From [Eubacterium] infirmum (GTDB lineage Bacteria > Bacillota > Clostridia > Peptostreptococcales > Anaerovoracaceae), in the NCBI GenBank assembly GCA_900450455.1, contig UGGN01000001.1:1426001-1490000 (forward strand): 64,000 nt of DNA. Reading direction: 5' to 3'. A program made the translations under genes and the position numbers. The number at the start of each line of letters is the position of its first letter. Position 1 is the first letter of the stretch. Positions 1 to 7,651 of this stretch are shown here, one piece after another. Under the pieces are notes generated by a model. It was not told where the DNA came from. It worked only from the letters and a program-made list of their open reading frames with translations, and ran no database searches.

Positions 1-270
1 ATTGCCGATCCAAAGCTAAGAAATCAAGGTTTAGGTAGGGAAGCATTGCTTTCAATTCTTGAATATGCATTTATAAGCTTGCATATGGAGAGAGTGACTA
101 TTGATCACTTTATCAAGAATGAGGCGGCAGCTCAACTATATGATAAGCTGGGATTCAAGTCAGAGGGTATACTACGAAGTGCAACCAAGAAGAATGGAAA
201 GTATTACGACTTACATTTGAAATCAATGATTAGAGCGGAATATATTGGTCTTGATCGCACGCTTGTATAA
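1..270 (+). CDS. GNAT-family N-acetyltransferase, 3' end only
   Basis: The frame is open from base 1, so the 5' part lies outside the window and 89 codons are visible. The segment RNQGLGREAL matches the acetyl-CoA pyrophosphate-binding loop (Q/R-x-x-G-x-G/A) of GNAT acetyltransferases. The following pattern, ending in NEAAAQLYDKLGFKSEG, is the usual last helix and strand of RimJ/RimL-like members, where N-A/x-A-x-x-L-Y-x-K-x-G-F is typical. It probably acetylates an amine on a small molecule or a protein N-terminus. The substrate cannot be told from this fragment. No clear terminator follows; the rpmB promoter begins 26 bases downstream. Confidence 0.8.
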   Translation: MADPKLRNQGLGREALLSILEYAFISLHMERVTIDHFIKNEAAAQLYDKLGFKSEGILRSATKKNGKYYDLHLKSMIRAEYIGLDRTLV

Positions 271-296
271 ATCGCGGAATTCAAGCAAAAAAGTAC

Positions 297-326
297 TTGT
301 ATTATACTTATTGACTATGGTATAAT
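297..326 (+). promoter_or_regulatory. Probable sigma-A promoter of rpmB, extended -10
   Basis: TTGTAT (297-302), an 18-base spacer and a perfect TATAAT (321-326), preceded by TGG (318-320), which makes an extended -10. Transcription would start near 333, giving a leader of about 90 bases before rpmB. Confidence 0.6.
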
Positions 327-422
327 GCTACTTGCGGTTATTCAATCTATAGCCCCAAAACATACAAAAAGGTAATAAACCATATATCTGGATATACAAT
401 TTTTAACAAGGAGGTGCGGCAA

Positions 423-614
423 ATGTCAAGAAAGTGTGAGATTTGCGGAAAAGGTCAGGTTTCCGGAAATAATGTTTCCCATTCAATGAGACATACAAGA
501 AGAAAATGGAATGCTAACATTCAGACCGTAAGAATCAATGACAACGGTACAGTAAGAAGAGCGAATGTATGCACAAGGTGCATGAGATCAAACAAGATTG
601 ACCGCGCCCTCTAA
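423..614 (+). CDS. rpmB: 50S ribosomal protein L28
   Basis: A 63-residue protein of normal L28 length, starting MSRKCEICGK. It is a structural protein of the large ribosomal subunit. Two CxxC pairs (Cys5/Cys8 and Cys52/Cys55) mark the zinc-binding form of L28. The ATG at 423 is chosen over an in-frame GTG at 414 because AAGGAGG at 408-414 lies 8 bases upstream of the ATG and overlaps the GTG. The gene appears monocistronic: it has its own extended -10 promoter and a strong terminator immediately after. Confidence 0.97.
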   Translation: MSRKCEICGKGQVSGNNVSHSMRHTRRKWNANIQTVRINDNGTVRRANVCTRCMRSNKIDRAL

Positions 615-630
615 TCAATAGGGACTAACT

Positions 631-662
631 CCGCGAAGGCTTTTGCTTTTGCGGTTTTTTTT
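631..662 (+). terminator. Rho-independent terminator after rpmB
   Basis: CCGCGAAGG pairs with CTTTTGCGG (two G-U pairs) around a short loop, followed by eight T residues. The next gene starts 18 bases later, so some read-through into it is possible. Confidence 0.85.
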
Positions 663-679
663 ATCGGAGAAGATGAGAT

Positions 680-1093
680 ATGTCTGTATATAAATACACA
701 AATCAGGGCAGAATAAGCTTTTCAGACAGAGTTGTTGCAACGGAAATCATAGATGTAATAAATAGTAAAAAGTATGACGATTTACTATGGATATCTACAG
801 CCAAGGGAAAATTTCTTCTGGAAGATGGTGTTATACCATCCGGCGATAGCCTGAAGAATATTGAGATAAGTTTTGATGAGGATAAGCATCTAAGAATTAA
901 ATATTATGCCATAGTTAGGTTTGGCGAGAGTATCAAGAGCCTTCTCAAGAAACTTAATCAGGAAATCGTAAAGCATCTTCAGGAGAGATTAAGTATAAGT
1001 CCTTCTGAAATTATTGTCGTCATAACAGGTGTTAAATCAGAGAATGTTTCGTCCAGAAACATGGAGTTCAAATTCAAGTATGGAGATAAATGA
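680..1093 (+). CDS. Asp23/Gls24 (DUF322) family protein
   Basis: A 137-residue protein without signal peptide or membrane segment. The start (GRISFSDRVVATEIIDVIN), the central alternating beta strands ending in V-R-F-G-E-S-I, and the C-terminal I-I-V-V-I-T-G-V strand follow the Asp23/Gls24 pattern, though divergently. In many Firmicutes an Asp23 gene follows rpmB and is itself followed by the fatty-acid kinase gene fakA (DAK domains) and then recG. Here fakA is absent and the gene overlaps recG by 14 bases. Family members have roles in cell-envelope stress and in fatty-acid metabolism; the role here is inferred only from family and position. GGAGA at 666-670 serves as ribosome-binding site. 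Confidence 0.65.
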   Translation: MSVYKYTNQGRISFSDRVVATEIIDVINSKKYDDLLWISTAKGKFLLEDGVIPSGDSLKNIEISFDEDKHLRIKYYAIVRFGESIKSLLKKLNQEIVKHLQERLSISPSEIIVVITGVKSENVSSRNMEFKFKYGDK

Positions 1094-3119
1094 TAGCATA
1101 AGTGTACTAAAGGGTATAGGTCGAAAGAAAGCAGATATCTTCCACGAAATGGGAATTGAAACAATTGAAGATTTGGCTCTTTATTTCCCTAAATCATATG
1201 AGGATAGACGAAGTGTGACACCTATATCTGAGCTTAGAGCAGGTAGCAAAGTTCTCATTCAGGCAAGGATTGTAAATAAGAGAATGGGGGCTAACAGGTT
1301 TAAGAAAAAGACGCCGCTTATGCTCAATGTGAGCGATGATAGCGGAATGCTTGAAGTTGTTTTTTTTAACGGATATTTTTTGAATAAACTCTTTGATATT
1401 GGAAAAGAATATGTATTCTATGGAAGCGTAAGCGAGAATCTAAATAGATTTCAAATTGTCCATCCTGAGTTTGCACTTGCAGGCAGCAGCGATGATGTAA
1501 GGGGGATTATTCCTATATATTCTTTGCGACAGGGAATTTCACAGAAAGAAATGCGACGTATGCAAATGGATATTAAAGATATTTATTCCAGCATCAAAGA
1601 GTGGATTCCGGAAGATATTATCCGTAAAAACAGGCTTGCTTCACTTGATTTTGCAATATCTAATATGCATTTTCCCAGTAATGCTAAGAAGGTCTTACAG
1701 AGTAGATATAGGCTTGTCTTTGATGAACTATTTACGCTTGAGACAGGTCTCATGTACATGAAAGGTGCTTACGGTGAAGTAAGAGGAATTTCAATAGATA
1801 TAAGCGAGGGAGATAAGTTTATTTCAAAGCTTCCTTTTGAGCTCACGAGCGGTCAAGTGGAGTCATGGAATGAAATCAAAGATGACCTAAAAAAACATAA
1901 AAAAATGAATAGACTTCTGCAAGGAGATGTAGGCTCTGGTAAAACCATAATAGCTGAAGCAGCTATGCTTTCTGCCGCGGCATCAGGTTATCAAAGCGTT
2001 ATAATGGCTCCGACAGAACTTTTGGCAAGACAACACTTTGATACATTTACTCGTGATTTATCATCACATGAAATCGTTCCGGTTATTTTGACGAGCTCTA
2101 TGACAGCTTCCGAAAAGAGAATGACGGTAAAAAGCATAAGTTCAGGAGATGCTAAGCTAATAATAGCTACTCATGCAGTTTTAGAGGAGAATATCGTATT
2201 CAAAAATCTAGGTCTTGTAATAACCGATGAGCAGCATAGATTTGGTGTGAATCAAAGAAGGACACTATCCGGAAAGGGAGAGGGCGTTAACATACTGGTA
2301 ATGACTGCAACTCCTATTCCAAGGACAATTGCAGCTATCCTATATGGCGATTTAGATATTTCGCAGATAAGAACGATGCCCAAGGGACGAAAAGGAATCC
2401 ATACATATAAGTGTTCACATGGTGAAAGGGAGAGGGTTTTAAACTTTGTCGAAAAAGAGATGAAAGCAGGAAGGCAGGTCTATGTGGTAGCACCTCTTAT
2501 AGAGGATTCTGACAGCATAGATGCTAAATCTGCAAATGCGATATTTGACGAGCTTCAGGATAGATTTCATGATTATAGAATCGAGCTTGTCCATGGTTCG
2601 ATGAAGAGCGATTATAAGGACAAGATAATGCAGGACTTCGCAAGTGGCGAGATAGATTTGCTTGTTTCTACTACAGTCATAGAGGTTGGCATAAATGTGC
2701 CAAACGCCAGCGTTATGGTCATAGAAAATGCTGAAAGATTCGGTCTTGCCCAACTTCATCAACTCAGAGGAAGAGTAGGTAGGGGAAGCGATGATGCTTA
2801 TTGTTTTTTGATGTGCTATATAGATAGCGAGATTGCAAATGCACGTATGAACATAATTACAAGTTCTATGAGCGGTTTTGATATAGCAGAGGAAGATCTT
2901 AAGCTTAGAGGCCCGGGAGAAATTTTCGGTACAAGACAGCATGGACTCCCGCAGCTGAAAATCAGTGATTTATTAAGACACAGAGATGTGCTGGATGCGG
3001 CAATACTATCTGCACGGGAGCTTATAGAGCGTGATGCTAAGCTGGAAAACCCTGAAAGCATCATGGTAAAACAGAAAGTCAAAAAAATGTTTGGCAGTGA
3101 TATAAGCATTGATTTATAG
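1080..3119 (+). CDS. recG: ATP-dependent DNA helicase RecG
   Basis: 679 residues, normal RecG length. It remodels stalled replication forks and branch-migrates Holliday junctions. An N-terminal helix-hairpin-helix-like segment (SVLKGIGRKKADIF) opens the wedge/OB region. The SF2 helicase core shows Walker A GDVGSGKT, the DEQH box (ITDEQHRFGVNQR), motif III TATPIPRT, and the C-terminal STTVIEVGINVP and QLRGRVGRG motifs. ATG 1080 is preferred: upstream codons in this frame lie inside the Asp23 gene and the protein from 1080 starts at the family's normal position. Translational coupling with the Asp23 gene is likely, and rsmD follows 8 bases after the stop. Confidence 0.96.
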   Translation: MEINDSISVLKGIGRKKADIFHEMGIETIEDLALYFPKSYEDRRSVTPISELRAGSKVLIQARIVNKRMGANRFKKKTPLMLNVSDDSGMLEVVFFNGYFLNKLFDIGKEYVFYGSVSENLNRFQIVHPEFALAGSSDDVRGIIPIYSLRQGISQKEMRRMQMDIKDIYSSIKEWIPEDIIRKNRLASLDFAISNMHFPSNAKKVLQSRYRLVFDELFTLETGLMYMKGAYGEVRGISIDISEGDKFISKLPFELTSGQVESWNEIKDDLKKHKKMNRLLQGDVGSGKTIIAEAAMLSAAASGYQSVIMAPTELLARQHFDTFTRDLSSHEIVPVILTSSMTASEKRMTVKSISSGDAKLIIATHAVLEENIVFKNLGLVITDEQHRFGVNQRRTLSGKGEGVNILVMTATPIPRTIAAILYGDLDISQIRTMPKGRKGIHTYKCSHGERERVLNFVEKEMKAGRQVYVVAPLIEDSDSIDAKSANAIFDELQDRFHDYRIELVHGSMKSDYKDKIMQDFASGEIDLLVSTTVIEVGINVPNASVMVIENAERFGLAQLHQLRGRVGRGSDDAYCFLMCYIDSEIANARMNIITSSMSGFDIAEEDLKLRGPGEIFGTRQHGLPQLKISDLLRHRDVLDAAILSARELIERDAKLENPESIMVKQKVKKMFGSDISIDL

Positions 3120-3127
3120 GAGATATG

Positions 3128-3709
3128 ATGAGGATAATAACAGGAAAATACAGGGGAAGAAAACTGGAAACACCTTTCGGCAACGAAATAAGGCCGACAA
3201 GTGACAAAGTAAAGGAGTCAATTTTTAATATTTTGATGTGCGATATAGAGGATGCTGTCTGTGTTGACTTATTTGCAGGAACAGGAAACCTTGGACTTGA
3301 GGCACTTTCAAGAGGAGCATCAAAATGCTGGTTTTGTGATAACGAAAGAAATAGCATAGATATAATTAAGCGTAATATCAAATATTGCAAGGCGGATAAT
3401 GAATCTATCGTACTTACCGGAGACTATAGGAAGGCATTAAAGAGGATAGATGAAAAGGTGGATATTATTTTTATTGATCCTCCATACCATGCCGGACTCT
3501 ACGAAAAAGCTGTAGAACAAATAGATTTGCTTGATTTATTAACAGATGTAGGTATAATAGTAGCAGAACATGAAAAAATGACGGATTTGCCTGAACATAT
3601 TGGCGGTATGAAACTTTTTAAGCATAAGAAGTATGGTAAAACATGCTTGTCATTATATAAAAGAGCGGGTTCGGATGATTTACTTGACGAGGAGAAGATA
3701 AGTGACTAA
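3128..3709 (+). CDS. rsmD: 16S rRNA (guanine966-N2)-methyltransferase RsmD
   Basis: 193 residues. It methylates G966 of 16S rRNA using S-adenosylmethionine. The N-terminal RIITGKYRGRKL motif, the substrate-contact segment R-P-T-S-D-K-V-K-E-S-I-F-N-I, the SAM-binding DLFAGTGNLGLEALSRGA, and the catalytic DPPY tetrapeptide are all present. Two ATG codons lie at 3125 and 3128; AGGAG at 3118-3122 leaves only 2 bases to the first but 5 to the second, so 3128 is preferred. The stop overlaps the coaD start by 8 bases, the usual rsmD-coaD pairing in Firmicutes. Confidence 0.95.
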   Translation: MRIITGKYRGRKLETPFGNEIRPTSDKVKESIFNILMCDIEDAVCVDLFAGTGNLGLEALSRGASKCWFCDNERNSIDIIKRNIKYCKADNESIVLTGDYRKALKRIDEKVDIIFIDPPYHAGLYEKAVEQIDLLDLLTDVGIIVAEHEKMTDLPEHIGGMKLFKHKKYGKTCLSLYKRAGSDDLLDEEKISD

Positions 3710-4184
3710 GGCTCTATATTCAGGATCCTTTGATCCTATGACAAATGGACATCTTGATGTTATAGAACGTGCATCAAAGATGTTTGATCAAATTGTTGTT
3801 GGGGTCGTTTCCAATCCTAATAAGCATCCTCTTTTTGGACTTAAGGAAAGGAAGGAACTAATTAAGACAGCAACAGCGCATCTGCCTAATGTTACAGTAG
3901 ATGATTTTGATGGACTACTTGCAAACTACGTCAACCGGAACGGTTTTAATGCAGTTATAAGAGGTCTTAGAGCTACATCGGATTTCGAATATGAGATACA
4001 GATGGCACAGATGAATGCGAGGCTGTTTAATGCGGGAGTAGAGTCTATATTTTTGATGACCAGTCCCAAATATTCGTTTATAAGTTCAAGCATGATTAAA
4101 GAAGTCGTTTCACTTAACGGAAATATAGATGGTTTAGTACCGGAGAATATCTTGAACGAGATTAAGAAAAAATACTCATTATAG
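3702..4184 (+). CDS. coaD: Phosphopantetheine adenylyltransferase
   Basis: 160 residues, standard CoaD size. It joins 4'-phosphopantetheine and ATP to form dephospho-CoA; CoaE, encoded at 23450, does the next step. The nucleotidyltransferase motif SGSFDPMTNGH (T/HxGH) lies at the N-terminus and the ISSSMIKE motif near the C-terminus. Translation starts at a GTG inside the rsmD end, with GAGGAG at 3689-3694 seven bases upstream. Confidence 0.96.
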   Translation: MTKALYSGSFDPMTNGHLDVIERASKMFDQIVVGVVSNPNKHPLFGLKERKELIKTATAHLPNVTVDDFDGLLANYVNRNGFNAVIRGLRATSDFEYEIQMAQMNARLFNAGVESIFLMTSPKYSFISSSMIKEVVSLNGNIDGLVPENILNEIKKKYSL

Positions 4185-4200
4185 GCATAGGAGGATTAGG

Positions 4201-4779
4201 ATGACAATCTACGAACTTTTAGAAGAATTGGAAGAAATTATCAATGTAGCACCGAAGCTACCGCTCACAGGCAAGATTATGGTCGATGCAAACGAAATTT
4301 TGGATATCGCAAAGGATATTAGACTTAGCTTCCCGGATGATGTTCAGCAGGCTGAATGGATTAGAAGAGAGAAGAACAGTATACTGGATAACGCCAGAAA
4401 CGAATATGAAAAGATAATTATTGAGGCTAAGAAACAAGCTGATATGATGGTTGAAAAGGATGTTATTACAGAGAGAGCTGTCGACGTTTCAGGCGAAATC
4501 TATAGAAGAGCCGATGAGTATTCCAAGAATATGAGACTAAGAACTTATGCATATATGGATGATGTTTTGAACAATTTCCGTGTTAAGATTGACGAACTCA
4601 ATAACAAGTACTTTGACGCAATGTACAATGATATGAATGCCCACTTCAACGATATTTCCAAGAAGCTTGATTCTGATATTAAGGATATAAGAAGTATAGC
4701 TGAGGAAACACAGAATACTGAAATAGAAAAACATAGAATAGATATTCCTATTGGTGAATCCAAATCTGAGGAAGAATAG
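4201..4779 (+). CDS. Conserved coiled-coil protein of the coaD-ylbM cluster, unknown function
   Basis: 192 residues, highly charged, with no signal peptide or membrane helix. After a short N-terminal helix (TIYELLEELEEII) most of the chain predicts as helical coiled coil, rich in E, K, D and I, with an acidic tail ending in EEE. Similar proteins between coaD and ylbM in Clostridia are often labelled as ATPase- or ATP-synthase-subunit-like, which reflects coiled-coil similarity only. A DivIVA-like or V-ATPase subunit E/H-like scaffold is possible. It has a strong AGGAGG-type ribosome-binding site just upstream and sits 16 bases after coaD and 5 bases before tmcAL, so it is in the same operon. 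No catalytic motif is visible. Confidence 0.7.
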   Translation: MTIYELLEELEEIINVAPKLPLTGKIMVDANEILDIAKDIRLSFPDDVQQAEWIRREKNSILDNARNEYEKIIIEAKKQADMMVEKDVITERAVDVSGEIYRRADEYSKNMRLRTYAYMDDVLNNFRVKIDELNNKYFDAMYNDMNAHFNDISKKLDSDIKDIRSIAEETQNTEIEKHRIDIPIGESKSEEE

Positions 4780-4784
4780 CATAG

Positions 4785-5891
4785 ATGAAGACTATAGGAA
4801 TAGTAACTGAATTTAATCCGTTTCACGATGGTCACAGGTATCTCATAGATAATGCCAAAAAAAGTCAGTATGCTGATTTTGTGATTGCGATAATGAGCGG
4901 TAATTTTATGCAGCGGGGATACCCCGCTCTTTTTGATAAGTGGCAAAGGGCAAAAAGAGCAGTCGAAGGTGGAGTAAATCTGGTTTTAGAGCTACCACTC
5001 GTTTTTTCATGCGCCAGTGCAGGTCAATTTGCTTACGGAGGTGTAAACATCCTTGAAAAACTTGGAATTGTCGACGTACTGGCTTTCGGAAGCGAGTCGG
5101 GAAATCTAAAACAACTTAAAAAAACTGTGGATTTGATTACGAAAATAGATATTGACTATCCGGATGAACTTAAGGAAATTCTATCAAAGGGATATTCCTA
5201 TCCTGCAGCGAGAAGTAAGCTCATCGCATCTATAGAGCCTGACTTTGATGATAGTATTTTATCTGAACCAAATAATATCCTGGCGCTCGAATACCTAAGG
5301 CACATAGATACTTTAGATGCTTATACTATTAAAAGGATTGGAAAGGGACATGTTGAAACTGCCAGTGATATCCGCAGAATTTGGAAGGAAGACAATCCAC
5401 AAAAAACCGCTGAATTTGAGCAAAGATATTTTGATCTTGTGAGAAGCAAGCTTCTTTTGATAAGTTCAGAAGAAATTGATAAAACTGCATCTGCAGGAGA
5501 GGGACTTGGAAACAAGATAAAATCTGAGATTAGATATGCACAGTCTCTAGAAGAACTTGTGATGCGTGTAAAATCAAAGAGATATACATATAGTCGTATA
5601 AATAGACTTCTTGTACAGGCTTTATTTGGTATAACAAATGAAATAATAAATGAAGCGAGTCTATATGTTAGACCGTTGGCTTTTGATAGGCAAGGAGCGA
5701 CGCTGCTAAGAGCAATAAAGGAATTATCTGATATTCCTGTAGTTGACAGCATTCCTAAGGCTCTCAAGGATAGGAGAATAGCAGAGACTATTAAGTATGA
5801 TGTTTTAGCGAGCGATATATATAACATAATTTATGGTAATGACCTGTACAAAAATAGTGATTTTGTGCAAAAACCTATTACTATTATATAA
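4785..5891 (+). CDS. tmcAL: tRNA(Met) cytidine acetate ligase TmcAL (YlbM)
   Basis: 368 residues. This family makes N4-acetylcytidine at the wobble base of elongator tRNA-Met from acetate and ATP through acetyl-adenylate. The nucleotidyltransferase-like N-terminus has GIVTEFNPFHDGHRYLI with the HxGH motif, followed by the family motifs MSGNFMQRGYPALFDKW, LELPLVFSCASAGQFA and FGSESG. It is slightly shorter than the usual ~400 residues but ends naturally. The next gene is acetate kinase, so two acetate-activating enzymes are neighbours, although a probable promoter separates them. Confidence 0.9.
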   Translation: MKTIGIVTEFNPFHDGHRYLIDNAKKSQYADFVIAIMSGNFMQRGYPALFDKWQRAKRAVEGGVNLVLELPLVFSCASAGQFAYGGVNILEKLGIVDVLAFGSESGNLKQLKKTVDLITKIDIDYPDELKEILSKGYSYPAARSKLIASIEPDFDDSILSEPNNILALEYLRHIDTLDAYTIKRIGKGHVETASDIRRIWKEDNPQKTAEFEQRYFDLVRSKLLLISSEEIDKTASAGEGLGNKIKSEIRYAQSLEELVMRVKSKRYTYSRINRLLVQALFGITNEIINEASLYVRPLAFDRQGATLLRAIKELSDIPVVDSIPKALKDRRIAETIKYDVLASDIYNIIYGNDLYKNSDFVQKPITII

Positions 5892-5952
5892 ATATAATGG
5901 TTTTATAGCTTTAATCTATACTCATAATATTTTACTAAATATGTGCAATGTC

Positions 5953-5981
5953 TTGATTTTCAAGCGTTCATATAGTATTAT
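5953..5981 (+). promoter_or_regulatory. Probable promoter of ackA
   Basis: TTGATT (5953-5958), 17-base spacer, TATTAT (5976-5981), in the 137-base gap before ackA. The start point would lie about 40 bases upstream of the ackA ATG. Confidence 0.45.
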
Positions 5982-6028
5982 TTTATGGTAAAGTTTAATA
6001 AATATATGTAACAGACATGGAGGAATAT

Positions 6029-7234
6029 ATGAAAGTATTAGTTATCAACTGTGGAAGTTCATCACTTAAGTATCAGGTTCTCGATATGACAGATGAGACT
6101 CTTCTTGCAAAGGGATTGGTTGAGAGAATTGGTATGGATGGCTCAGTTATCAACCATACTAAGACAGGACAGGACAAGATTGTTACGGAAGTTCCTATGA
6201 AAGACCATAAGGATGCTATAGCTCAAGTTCTTGCAGCAGTTCAGGACAAGAATCATGGAGTGGTTAAGAACATGGATGAAATCGGTGCTGTTGGACATAG
6301 AGTTGTACATGCAGGAGAAATGTATGCAGAATCGGTTCTCATAACAGAGTCAGTTATTCAGGCTCTTGAAGATTGTATTGAGCTTGCTCCGCTTCACAAC
6401 CCACCTAACCTACTTGGTATAGCTGCATGCAAAGAGCTTATGCCTAAGATCCCAATGGTTGCCGTATTTGATACAGCTTTCCATCAGACGATGCCACCAC
6501 AGTCATACCTATATGCTCTTCCATATGAATATTACGAGAAGTATCGTGTAAGAAGATACGGATTCCACGGAACTTCACACAAATACGTAGCTCAGAAAGC
6601 TGCACAGATGATGAGCGTTAATATCAACGACCTAAAGCTCATAACATGCCATCTAGGTAACGGTGCTTCAGTTACAGCTATCAAGCACGGTAGAGTAGTT
6701 GATACATCAATGGGATTCACACCTCTTGAGGGTCTGGTAATGGGAACACGAAGCGGTGACCTTGACCCTGCTATCGTTAACTACATTAAAGAGAAAGAAG
6801 GACTAACAGATTCTCAGGTAAACGATGTTCTTAATAAGAAGTCAGGTGTGCTTGGTATTTCAGGTGTTTCAAGTGATTTCAGAGATTTGGAAACAGCTGT
6901 TAATGACGGAAATGAAAGAGCAGCTCTTGCACTAAGAATCTTTGCTCAGAAGGTTAGATTCTACATCGGTGCATATATTGCCGAGATGAATGGAGTTGAT
7001 GCTATTATCTTTACAGCAGGTGTAGGTGAGAACGATATCTCGATGAGAGAAATTATTTGTACAGACCTCGGAAATCTTGGAATTAAGCTTGATCCAATCA
7101 AGAATAAGGTAAGAGGACATGAGACGAAAATCTCGACAGATGACTCTAAGGTTCAACTTCTACTAATCCCAACAAATGAAGAGCTCATGATCGCAAGAGA
7201 TACGTATAGTATTGCAAGAAAAAATGCCAGATAA
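6029..7234 (+). CDS. ackA: Acetate kinase
   Basis: 401 residues, normal length. It interconverts acetyl phosphate + ADP and acetate + ATP, the ATP-yielding last step of acetate fermentation. The ASKHA phosphotransferase signatures are intact: N-terminal [53 protein letters not shown], and FTAGVGEN near the C-terminus. ATG 6029 is preferred to an in-frame ATG at 6017 because GGAGG at 6019-6023 lies 5 bases before it. No pta (phosphotransacetylase) gene is beside it, so pta must be elsewhere or replaced. Codon use is more biased than in the neighbours, fitting high expression. Confidence 0.97.
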   Translation: MKVLVINCGSSSLKYQVLDMTDETLLAKGLVERIGMDGSVINHTKTGQDKIVTEVPMKDHKDAIAQVLAAVQDKNHGVVKNMDEIGAVGHRVVHAGEMYAESVLITESVIQALEDCIELAPLHNPPNLLGIAACKELMPKIPMVAVFDTAFHQTMPPQSYLYALPYEYYEKYRVRRYGFHGTSHKYVAQKAAQMMSVNINDLKLITCHLGNGASVTAIKHGRVVDTSMGFTPLEGLVMGTRSGDLDPAIVNYIKEKEGLTDSQVNDVLNKKSGVLGISGVSSDFRDLETAVNDGNERAALALRIFAQKVRFYIGAYIAEMNGVDAIIFTAGVGENDISMREIICTDLGNLGIKLDPIKNKVRGHETKISTDDSKVQLLLIPTNEELMIARDTYSIARKNAR

Positions 7235-7237
7235 TAG

Positions 7238-7266
7238 TTGACAAGATAGATAGATATAGATATACT
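7238..7266 (+). promoter_or_regulatory. Strong sigma-A promoter of rpmF
   Basis: A perfect TTGACA (7238-7243), exactly 17 bases, then TATACT (7261-7266). It starts 3 bases after the ackA stop, so rpmF has its own promoter. Confidence 0.75.
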
Positions 7267-7332
7267 TGAATAGTTATTGCGTAATATTATATATTTTATA
7301 TATAATTAGACTTTGAACGAGGAGGTGTAGAA

Positions 7333-7518
7333 ATGGCAGTTCCAAAGAGGAAAACATCAAAGGCCAAAAGAGATATGAGAAGATCACCGAATATGAAGAA
7401 ATCATCACCGGGAATTTCGATCTGCCCTCAATGTCACCAGCCAAAGCTTCCACACAGAGTTTGCCCAACATGTAACTATTATGATGGCAAAGAGATAGTG
7501 GCAACAGAAGAAGCTTAA
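7333..7518 (+). CDS. rpmF: 50S ribosomal protein L32
   Basis: 61 residues, standard L32 size. The N-terminus [17 protein letters not shown] and a zinc ribbon with two CxxC pairs (CPQC and CPTC) identify it. AGGAGGTG at 7320-7327 sits 5 bases before the ATG. The DUF177 gene (yceD) that often precedes rpmF is absent; instead there is a dedicated promoter and a strong terminator, so the gene is a single transcription unit. Confidence 0.97.
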   Translation: MAVPKRKTSKAKRDMRRSPNMKKSSPGISICPQCHQPKLPHRVCPTCNYYDGKEIVATEEA

Positions 7519-7537
7519 TTAAGCGAATATATGGATT

Positions 7538-7579
7538 CAAAAGAGTAGTTTTTTGCTACTCTTTTGTTGTCTTTATGTT
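7538..7579 (+). terminator. Terminator after rpmF
   Basis: CAAAAGAGTAG and CTACTCTTTTG form an 11-bp perfect stem with a 7-base loop, followed by an interrupted T-rich tract. The stem has T-rich flanks on both sides. Confidence 0.85.
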
Positions 7580-7586
7580 TTTCTAA

Positions 7587-7615
7587 TTGGAAAAAATCAA
7601 AACGCAAGTTATTGT
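7587..7615 (+). promoter_or_regulatory. Possible promoter of the OPT-peptidase-FNT group
   Basis: TTGGAA (7587-7592), 17-base spacer, TATTGT (7610-7615), between the rpmF terminator and the OPT gene. Both boxes are imperfect; the position is the main support. Confidence 0.35.
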
Positions 7616-7651
7616 AATACGTGTATTTGAATTAGTTTAGGAGAATGTAAA

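Noticed and set aside
1029-1093. Frameshift between the Asp23 gene and recG
   Set aside because: The overlap is explained by a recG start at 1080; both proteins are complete by family length.
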